A stretch of 27,160 nt of DNA from JAKORR01 sp964608495 (GTDB lineage Bacteria > Armatimonadota > Zipacnadia > Zipacnadales > FEN-943). A program made the position numbers and the translations under genes. Of the stretch, positions 15,399 to 21,924 are shown piece by piece. The DNA lies in the NCBI GenBank assembly GCA_964608495.1, contig CAZSOQ010000047.1, forward strand, positions 1 through 27,160, read 5' to 3'. The notes beneath the pieces are model-generated. The model worked only from the letters and a program-made list of their open reading frames with translations. It was not told where the DNA came from and made no database searches. Each line of letters opens with the position of its first letter. The first letter of the stretch is position 1.

Positions 15399-18300
15399 AT
15401 GAGGACGAGACTTCGGCCCACCGCTCGGTGCACGCTGCCTCTGCTGCTGGGCGTGCTCGTCGCTGCGTGCTCGCACGCGCAGAACGCCGGCGCGGCGGGC
15501 GCGGCACCGACCAGGAGCTGGATCTACGTGGACGCCTCCTGCGTCGAGCAGGCGCTCGTGGAGGGCCAGCAGTGGGAAATGCCGGTCGAGTACTACGTGG
15601 ACCCGCCCGAGCACCAGCCCGGGATGACGCTCTACGTGTGGGTCGCGGGGCCGTGGATTGACTGCCCCGACGGGAAGTACGCCACGCGCCGCCAGCACAT
15701 CGGGTACCCGGGCATGTCCCGGTCCATCGAGGTCGCACCCGGCCCCGGCCGCCACACCTTCGTGCTCACTGTGCCGCCGGCGCTGGCCGGCAACCGCCTG
15801 CTCATCATCTGCTACTTCCGCGACGCCGCGGGGAAGCGCTGGCCCTGGGAGGTCCGCTGCGACGGCGGGTGGTTCCGCCGAAGCGGCGGGTTCTTCGAGC
15901 TGGAGACCGAAAAGCCCGGCAACCTGTTCACCTACGACGAGCCGGTGCGGATCGTGGCGAGGCTGAGGAACGTGCAGGTGGACGGGGCCGAGCGGACGCT
16001 GTCCTACATGGTCCGCGACACCACGGGGACGGTGGTCGGGCGGGACGCGGTGAAGTTCACCGCCGAGCGCGAGGGCCAGGAGGTGCCGATAAGCTTGACC
16101 CTGGAGCGGCGCGGCACGTTCCTGCTGGAGGCCGAGGTCGCCGGATGGGAGACGCGTCGGACGACCTTCTGCCGCATACCCGACGTCCTCGCGATCACGG
16201 GCGGCGGGCCGACGCCCTTCGGGATGACGAACGTGGTCTCGCCGGGCGAGCCGGGCCGGCTGGGGGAGATATGCCTGACCGCCCGCCGCCTGGGGCTCAC
16301 CTCCTGCCGCGCCTTCACGCGCTGGTCGGAGCTGGAGCCCGGGCCGGGCGTGTTCAGGCTCGATGCCTGGGAGCGCGCGCTGGAGCTGGGCGCCAAGCAC
16401 GGGATCCAGACGTGGATGTGCCTGTGGGGGCCGCCGGCCTGGGCCCTGCGCGCGGCGGAAGGGGACCTGAACATCAGCTACAACGCCTTCCGCTGCGACC
16501 TCGACGCCTGGCGCGAGTTCGTCGAGACCGCCACGACGCGGCTGAAGGACAAGCTATACGGCTGGGAATGGCTCAACGAGATCACGCCGGGCGGCACGGA
16601 CGACCCGGTGGGCGACTATGTGGCCCTGTGCCGCATCGGCACCGAGACGGCCAAGCGCGTCGCGCCCGACCTGACCACCATCCTCGCGGGCGGGCTGTGG
16701 CCGCGCAGCTTCCGCCTCGAGATGCTCCGCGCCGGCGTGGGCAAGTACGTTGACGTACTGCCTATCCACTACTCGAACGGCGACGGCGTGCGCGAGGCCC
16801 GGGCCGATCTGGACGCGGCGGGCCTGCAGAGGGCCGCCGTCTGGGACGACGAGTCCGCCAGGGGAATCAACGCCTGGGACGTGCCGCCGCTGGAGCGCCT
16901 GGCCGATACCGAGCAGGCCAACTGGGTCCTCACCCAGTGGACCGACGAGCTGGCCGCCGGCTGTGAGAGGATCATCTACTTCGGGGGCGACGGCGATCCC
17001 TGCGGCAACTACAGCTACCTGCTGGACGACCTCAGCCCTCGGCCCGTCGCGGCCACGCTGGCGGTCTTCGCGAGCAAGCTGTTCGGCGCCAGGCCTGTGG
17101 GCGTCTTCTCGCTGGGGAAGAGCGGGCTGTTTCACCTTCTCGACCGCGCGGGCCAGGCCGTGCTCGTCTGCTCGACCTACGAGCCGGCGGAGACGGTCCG
17201 CCTGCCCGTGGGGACCGATGCGGTCCGCCTCACCGACTACCAGGGCAACGAGCGTGTCCTCCCGGGGCCCGGCGGCACCGCCGAGCTAGAGCTCGCGCCG
17301 CTGCGCTACTTCGTCGAGGGCGCGGATCTGGACGTGCTGAGGGCCCAGGTCGTGCCCGCCGTGGTCACGCACACGGGCGCCATGACGCGCAGCCGCCTCG
17401 TGGACCTGCCCCATGTGACGCTCCTGCGCGGCGCGCCGGGCGAGATCAAGGTCCAGCTCACCAATCACTACGACCGCGAGCTGGCCGGGGCCTTCATGCT
17501 CAGCCTGCCGGCGGGCTGGCCCGCGCCCGCCGAGACGAGCTTCTCCCTGCGCCGGGGCCAGCAGACCGTGGTGCCCGTGCCGCTCACCGTGCCGGGCACC
17601 CTCGAGCCGGGCGATCACGACGCGCGCCTCAGCTTCCGCTTCGCACCCGCCGGCCTGCCCGAGGTGGTCAAGCCGCTGCGCCTGTCCGTGGTCTCGGCGG
17701 AGATGCTGGGCAACCTGCTGCCGAACGGGGACTTCGAGACACCCGACGCCGCCGGGCAGGGGCCGGAGGGCTGGAGTGGCGATCGGAAGACGACGTCCTG
17801 GGCCGAGGCCGAGAGCCTGGGGGACGGCCTGGGCCGGCGCGTGCTTCGCTTCACGGACACGGGGGGCCAATGGAGCTGGTACGGCCGCAGCGTGGACCTG
17901 CGCGGCGGCCAGACCTACCTGTACACGGCGTGGGTCTGGAACCGAGACATGCACGCCGGGTCCAACGTGACGCTGAACATGGCCGACGGCTCGAAGCAGA
18001 CCCTGTACGACGTGCAGGTCTTCACCTGTGGCGAGGACAACGCCTACTGGCAGCTCTACACCTGCCACCTGAAGACGCCGGAGGGCATGACCAGCGCGGG
18101 CTTCACGCCGGTCGGCCGCGGGTCGGGCTCGGCGCTCTTCGACAATCTGCGCCTCACCTTCTACGAGGGCACGGACTTCGCCGCCGAGGCCTGCCGTGCC
18201 CCGAGCGCGCCCAGGGTGGACGGCAAGCTCGACGACTGGATCACCCGCTGCCCCGTCCCGCTCATCGGCAAGAACCAGCTCACCATGCGCGAGGAGTCCT

Positions 18301-18836
18301 ACGCCTGGACGCCCGACAACCTCAATGCCCTCGCCTACCTCATGTGGGACGAGGACAACCTGTACGTCGCGGTGCGCGTCCGCGACGACGTCCACGACGC
18401 CACCAGGACGGGCGACGAGGCGGTGCTCGGCGACAGCGTCGTTCTGGCCCTCGACCCGACGAACCGCTCGCCGGAGAGCGCGGCCAGGGCCTTCGCCTAC
18501 TACCTGTCGGCTGCCGGCCCGGGCGGTGGCAGCGGGGCGCACACGCTCTTCCGCCCAGCCGACAAGTCGGCCGGCCTGCGCTCGGGCCAACTGGCGAGGG
18601 ACTCGTCGGTCTACGAGATGGCGGTCGCCCGGTCCGACGGCGTCTGTGTCTACGAGCTGCGGCTGCCCTTCAGTGAGCTGGGAGGGCTGCGCCCGGGGCT
18701 GGGCGGCAAGTTCGGCTTCTCGATCCAGGTGAACGATAGCGACGGGCAGGGCCCGGCCGCTCACCTAAACTGGGGCGAGGGGCTGTACCCGAGCTGGACG
18801 CCGGCGAACTTCGGCGTCGTCACCTTCGTCCAGTAG
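15399..18836 (+). CDS. Multidomain lipoprotein glycosidase (GH39-like) with CBM modules
   Basis: This 1145-residue protein starts at ATG 15399 behind GGGAGG. A lipoprotein signal (LPLLLGVLVAAC, lipidated C24) predicts membrane anchoring. An N-terminal beta region (~35-265) precedes a clan GH-A barrel (~270-650). That barrel holds FTRWSELEPGPGVFRLDAWE, then YGWEWLNEIT with acid/base E394, and AVWDDESARG with probable nucleophile E485. The W-N-E motif and spacing recall GH39 and related families, but I cannot fix the family. Further beta domains follow. LLPNGDFETPDAAG (from ~771) opens a CBM4/9-like domain that runs to ~930. APRVDGKLDDW (from ~937) opens a CBM9-like domain with NLYVAVRVRDDVHDA and GDSVVLALDP. 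The architecture fits a surface-bound enzyme that grips polysaccharide. It is transcribed divergently from the MBL gene and followed by an AT-rich gap. Confidence 0.8.
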   Translation: MRTRLRPTARCTLPLLLGVLVAACSHAQNAGAAGAAPTRSWIYVDASCVEQALVEGQQWEMPVEYYVDPPEHQPGMTLYVWVAGPWIDCPDGKYATRRQHIGYPGMSRSIEVAPGPGRHTFVLTVPPALAGNRLLIICYFRDAAGKRWPWEVRCDGGWFRRSGGFFELETEKPGNLFTYDEPVRIVARLRNVQVDGAERTLSYMVRDTTGTVVGRDAVKFTAEREGQEVPISLTLERRGTFLLEAEVAGWETRRTTFCRIPDVLAITGGGPTPFGMTNVVSPGEPGRLGEICLTARRLGLTSCRAFTRWSELEPGPGVFRLDAWERALELGAKHGIQTWMCLWGPPAWALRAAEGDLNISYNAFRCDLDAWREFVETATTRLKDKLYGWEWLNEITPGGTDDPVGDYVALCRIGTETAKRVAPDLTTILAGGLWPRSFRLEMLRAGVGKYVDVLPIHYSNGDGVREARADLDAAGLQRAAVWDDESARGINAWDVPPLERLADTEQANWVLTQWTDELAAGCERIIYFGGDGDPCGNYSYLLDDLSPRPVAATLAVFASKLFGARPVGVFSLGKSGLFHLLDRAGQAVLVCSTYEPAETVRLPVGTDAVRLTDYQGNERVLPGPGGTAELELAPLRYFVEGADLDVLRAQVVPAVVTHTGAMTRSRLVDLPHVTLLRGAPGEIKVQLTNHYDRELAGAFMLSLPAGWPAPAETSFSLRRGQQTVVPVPLTVPGTLEPGDHDARLSFRFAPAGLPEVVKPLRLSVVSAEMLGNLLPNGDFETPDAAGQGPEGWSGDRKTTSWAEAESLGDGLGRRVLRFTDTGGQWSWYGRSVDLRGGQTYLYTAWVWNRDMHAGSNVTLNMADGSKQTLYDVQVFTCGEDNAYWQLYTCHLKTPEGMTSAGFTPVGRGSGSALFDNLRLTFYEGTDFAAEACRAPSAPRVDGKLDDWITRCPVPLIGKNQLTMREESYAWTPDNLNALAYLMWDEDNLYVAVRVRDDVHDATRTGDEAVLGDSVVLALDPTNRSPESAARAFAYYLSAAGPGGGSGAHTLFRPADKSAGLRSGQLARDSSVYEMAVARSDGVCVYELRLPFSELGGLRPGLGGKFGFSIQVNDSDGQGPAAHLNWGEGLYPSWTPANFGVVTFVQ

Positions 18837-18863
18837 CCGCGGGCACGGGGGCCGAGCGCGCCG

Positions 18864-18878
18864 CGCCGGGTGTCGGGC
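18864..18878 (+). repeat. 15-nt intergenic repeat, second copy
   Basis: CGCCGGGTGTCGGGC here is identical to 14299-14313. Both copies lie just downstream of a plus-strand glycosidase stop codon. The first takes part in the 14291-14309 hairpin; the second adjoins a palindrome. A related variant with differences follows the heparinase-like gene near 10159-10175. Significance is uncertain because the background is very GC-rich. Confidence 0.45.
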
Positions 18879-18887
18879 GCATGCGCC
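18876..18887. terminator. Palindromic hairpin after lipoprotein gene
   Basis: GGCGCATGCGCC is a perfect 12-nt palindrome located 40 nt past the lipoprotein stop codon, followed by only two T residues. It may act as a weak terminator or a protein-binding site. Confidence 0.35.
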
Positions 18888-18907
18888 TTCCCAATCCTGC
18901 CTTTGAC

Positions 18908-18936
18908 TTGACGACATCCTTTGTCTGACCAATAAT
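18908..18936 (+). promoter_or_regulatory. Sigma-70-like promoter upstream of TIGR04141 gene
   Basis: TTGACG at 18908-18913 and AATAAT at 18931-18936 are separated by exactly 17 nt and each matches the housekeeping consensus in five of six positions. They lie in an AT-rich stretch (29 G+C of 60 in 18901-18960) unlike the rest of the window. The predicted start of transcription is near 18943, about 225 nt before the TIGR04141 start codon, leaving a long leader. Confidence 0.5.
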
Positions 18937-18998
18937 CATACACTACGTGCGACGCCACGCGGATACCGCATCTGGGGAATGGCTTCTTGGTTGACATC

Positions 18999-19029
18999 AC
19001 CCTAATTAGGGCTTTTTTCTGGAGCCTAA
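18999..19029 (+). promoter_or_regulatory. Possible terminator/attenuator hairpins in the leader
   Basis: CCCTAATTAGGG at 19000-19011 is a perfect palindrome followed after one base by six T residues (19013-19018), the arrangement of a weak intrinsic terminator (4-bp stem). TTAGGGCT at 19006-19013 can instead pair with AGCCTAA at 19023-19029 with one bulged G. The two hairpins share bases and exclude each other. This could be a transcription attenuator for the downstream gene or chance folding; no ligand-sensing domain is recognised. Confidence 0.35.
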
Positions 19030-19108
19030 GGCCGCAAGGGTTCATGGTAGCTTAGTACGCTGGCCGTAGCGAAGCGCTAGAGCATTGTGGGGTGGCGGTC
19101 ATGGGACG

Positions 19109-19171
19109 ATGAATGGTAACGCAGGAGATGACCGAGGGCGGCGTCGTGATCAGGGGGACGGATGGCAATGA
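19109..19171 (+). other. Possible 20-codon leader ORF overlapping TIGR04141 start
   Basis: An ATG at 19109 opens a 20-residue frame rich in Gly, Asp and Arg that ends at TGA 19169-19171. It overlaps the preferred downstream start as ATGA. Such an overlap can couple translation. There is no clear ribosome site ahead of it, so it may be fortuitous. Confidence 0.2.
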
Positions 19172-20742
19172 GGCTGACAATCTACCTGATGGACGAAAGG
19201 GTTTCCGACTTTGAGCAGGCCCTGAAGGGAGGGTGTGCGGAAGGTCCTGACGCGTTTGAGGACATTCCGCTGCGACGGCACCTGGACTTGGACGCGCGAG
19301 CGTACCTCCAGCGAGGCCATCGCACCACGCCGAAATGGCTCGCCTTCGTCGAGTCACACCTGGAGATCAGCGACCCCAACTCCATCTACAACACCAACAA
19401 CTCCCTGCTCGTTCTGGTACGCGTCAAGGGGCGGATCTTCGCCATCTCCCATGGGTATGGTCACTTCGCGCTGGACCGTAGGCGGATCCAAAGGGGGTTT
19501 GGCCTCCGCACCACGCTGAACGCCATCGACCCAGAGAAGATCAAGTCGTTCGATGTGCGCAACATCGACGTGGTCACGCGGCAGAAGCGCACACTGGCGG
19601 ACAGCGGCATGGCCCTGGGGGAGTTCGAGTTGGATTTCGACCGGGACTTGGTGCGCGTGGTTGCTGGTGAACCGCTCGACTCCGCGGCAGGAACGCGGAT
19701 GCAGGGCTCGGACGCGTTGTCGTGGAGTGGGGACCTCGAGTTTGCTTCCCTGGGAGCCAAGTGTCGCTATCTCCTCGAGGTATACCAGCGAGACACCTAC
19801 CGGGAGCGGTTCCCCTTCATCGACCACGTGCGTACAGAGCCGGACCCGGACGTGGTACAGGCCCTGGACGCCGCACTCACCCAGAGCCTGAATGAGCGCC
19901 AGCGTAGGAAGATGTCCGTGGCATATCCGGACATGGCGTACTGGGAACTCGTGGGCGGTTTTCGAGTCTACCAGGGCCGTGTCTCCGCCCAACTCGACGA
20001 GATGCGGCTCGACGGGATCTACGAGTTCCTCGACGCTCACCCCAAGGTGCATGTTGACCCACATCGGGTCAAAGTGGCTGCCATGGACGACGACGGCCGC
20101 CAGGTCAGCCTGCCGGAGACTCTGTATGACTATCTGGTTTTCGAGACGGAGCACCAAGGCCGCACTTTCGTCCTGACGCTGTCGCGGTGGTTCGAGGTCT
20201 CTCGAGACTACGTCGAAGAGGTGGACCGGGCCGTGGGTGACATCCCAAGGCCTCCGGACCTTGGCCTTCTCCCGATGCGTCCAGGGGAACACGAGGCGGC
20301 GTATAACCGAAGGTGCGCTGACGCGAGCCCCGACCTGATAATGATGGACAGGCAGCTCATCCGGCTTCCCGGGCGGACCTCCGTGGAGGTTTGCGACCTT
20401 ATGGCCCGAACCGGCCACTTGATTCACGTCAAGCGGAAGGCCTCCTCCGCCACACTTAGCCACCTCTTCGCCCAGGGAGTGGTGTCCGCATCCCTCCTCG
20501 TGGACGACGCAGACTATAGGTCTGAGTTGCTGAGGAGGGTTCCCAGTGACTGGGACGTCCCGTTCACGCGGACGAGCGTCGACCGGGGGCGCATAGCCTG
20601 CGTCTACGCGATCCCTACCTACCAGGTGGGCGATCCCCCCGACGTGCTTCCCTTCTTCAGCAAGGTGAAGCTGCGGACGGACACCCAGACGCTACGTCGC
20701 CTGGGCCTGAGCGTTCAGGTTCAGTTGGTGCCCTTCGAGTAG
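19168..20742 (+). CDS. TIGR04141/DUF6119 family sporadically distributed protein
   Basis: The 524-residue product matches the TIGR04141 (DUF6119) family. It opens with LTIYLMDERVSDFEQAL, then has NNSLLVLVRVKGRIFAISHGYGHFAL, GLRTTLNAIDPEKIKSFDVRN and LVHIKRK-like motifs (here LIHVKRKASSATLSHLFAQG). The length is close to that usual for the family. Function is unknown; members have a patchy distribution, as expected of mobile or defence-linked genes. No signal peptide or membrane segment is seen, so it should be cytoplasmic, unlike nearly every neighbour. I chose ATG 19168 over ATG 19162 because GGGGGA (19153-19158) then lies 9 nt upstream. A sampled line has 36 G+C of 60, against 46 of 60 inside the preceding gene, consistent with acquisition from elsewhere. 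It converges on the LppM-like gene with only 22 nt between stops. No partner nuclease, methylase or toxin is present. Confidence 0.82.
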   Translation: MRLTIYLMDERVSDFEQALKGGCAEGPDAFEDIPLRRHLDLDARAYLQRGHRTTPKWLAFVESHLEISDPNSIYNTNNSLLVLVRVKGRIFAISHGYGHFALDRRRIQRGFGLRTTLNAIDPEKIKSFDVRNIDVVTRQKRTLADSGMALGEFELDFDRDLVRVVAGEPLDSAAGTRMQGSDALSWSGDLEFASLGAKCRYLLEVYQRDTYRERFPFIDHVRTEPDPDVVQALDAALTQSLNERQRRKMSVAYPDMAYWELVGGFRVYQGRVSAQLDEMRLDGIYEFLDAHPKVHVDPHRVKVAAMDDDGRQVSLPETLYDYLVFETEHQGRTFVLTLSRWFEVSRDYVEEVDRAVGDIPRPPDLGLLPMRPGEHEAAYNRRCADASPDLIMMDRQLIRLPGRTSVEVCDLMARTGHLIHVKRKASSATLSHLFAQGVVSASLLVDDADYRSELLRRVPSDWDVPFTRTSVDRGRIACVYAIPTYQVGDPPDVLPFFSKVKLRTDTQTLRRLGLSVQVQLVPFE

Positions 20743-20764
20743 CGCCCGATCGTCCGCGCGATGG

Positions 20765-21835
20765 TCACCTACCAGCCTGCAGTGCCTGCGCGGCGGCTTC
20801 GCCCACCCGTCGGGCCGTGTCCTCGTCGGCGTCGCGCAGCTTGTCGGCAAGCGCCGCCGCCTTGGCCGAGTCCACGGCTTCGTCCATCATCCCGAGCGCC
20901 TTCAGAGCGCCCACCAGCGCCGGCCCGCGCAGCACCTCCGACAACCGCGTCACCACCACGACCAGGTCGGCGTACAGCTTGGTGTCCATGGGCGCGGCGG
21001 CTTGGTCTTGCACGGGCGGGTTGGGCAGCCAGCCCGACGACACGAGATCCGCCAGGTACTCGGGCGACCAGTCGCCGTGGCCCCCGGCCGCCAGGTCGTC
21101 GGCCAGCCGTCCGACGGCCTGCCAGTGGATGGCGCGCGAGCTGACCTCGAAGGCCTTGCCGGCCTTGGCGAACTCTGTCAGCTCGCCCGCGTCCATGCGC
21201 CAGACGGCGCCGCCGTCATCTGATATCGCGCCGTTGGTCTCCACCACTCGGCCGGGCGCGCCGAGGCGGACCGTGAAGGTGATCGACTGCATCAGCATCC
21301 GGTTCAGGGCTTCCGGCGGCACCAACTGCGGCCCGCCCTCGGCCTGACCCTCGGCGCCGGCTTCTGCCGGCGCCGCCTCACCCTCGCCCGGCGGTGCAGC
21401 TAGAGGGGCTGCGCGCTCAAAGAACTCCGAGGACAGCGCAAGGTGGTACTCGGTGGTGAAGAGCCGTTCCTCACGGGTGAGGGCCTTGCTGATGGCCTCA
21501 CGGATCGGGGCCGTCTCCTCATTCTCGACGAAGAGGCTCTGCCCTGGCCCGGCGTGCCCTCTCATCCGGTCCACGCGCCAGCCCTGGACCTCCTTCGTCT
21601 CGTCGAAGGTCCACAGGCCCTCGGCCAATCCCTGCTTCGCTTCCTCGGCCGGCGACGCCTCTTGCGTCCCCTCGCCGAGGTCGGAGCGCACCGCCACCTC
21701 CATCACGGCGTCGGTGCTGCCATCGGCGCCGTACTGCAACCCGAACTCAATGCGCACGCATCCCGCACCCGCCAGCATCACCAGCGCAGCCGCGACCGCC
21801 CACGCACCGCGCTTGAGCAACCGGGCACTTGTCAT
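20765..21835 (-). CDS. LppM-like lipoprotein
   Basis: The 356-residue product, read from ATG 21835, begins with a lipoprotein-type signal (AVAAALVMLAGAGC, candidate lipidated C26). It continues VRIEFGLQYGADGSTDAVMEV, a beta-rich pattern of LppM/DUF3153-type lipoproteins. A later segment, VRLGAPGRVVETNGAISDDG then GAVWRMDAGEL, is the matching second part of that fold. Between them lies an Ala/Glu/Gly-rich low-complexity linker (~160-185), and the C-terminus is helical. The lipobox is imperfect (Gly at -3). An ATG at 21946 lies in frame, but it would overlap the upstream gene and hide the signal. It is the last gene of the minus-strand run, 89 nt after the GHL10 gene. Role is unknown; a cell-envelope accessory function is likely. 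Confidence 0.68.
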   Translation of the reverse strand: MTSARLLKRGAWAVAAALVMLAGAGCVRIEFGLQYGADGSTDAVMEVAVRSDLGEGTQEASPAEEAKQGLAEGLWTFDETKEVQGWRVDRMRGHAGPGQSLFVENEETAPIREAISKALTREERLFTTEYHLALSSEFFERAAPLAAPPGEGEAAPAEAGAEGQAEGGPQLVPPEALNRMLMQSITFTVRLGAPGRVVETNGAISDDGGAVWRMDAGELTEFAKAGKAFEVSSRAIHWQAVGRLADDLAAGGHGDWSPEYLADLVSSGWLPNPPVQDQAAAPMDTKLYADLVVVVTRLSEVLRGPALVGALKALGMMDEAVDSAKAAALADKLRDADEDTARRVGEAAAQALQAGR

Positions 21836-21924
21836 CTGTCTCACACTCCTCGCTTGGCCGGGACCTGGCGCCCGGCCGGTCTTCCGACGGCAATCACCGA
21901 CGTGCGGGCCTTCGCAGTCGCCCC

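Noticed and set aside
18991..18996. Perfect TTGACA hexamer as a second promoter
   Set aside because: No -10-like sequence lies 16-18 nt downstream; that position is the T-run of the palindrome.
18761..19045. A 94-codon minus-strand ORF across the AT-rich gap
   Set aside because: Half of it lies antisense to the end of the lipoprotein gene, and it shows no recognisable domain or ribosome site.
19113..19214. Second small ORF in the TIGR04141 leader
   Set aside because: It runs out of frame well into the main gene and has no properly spaced ribosome site.
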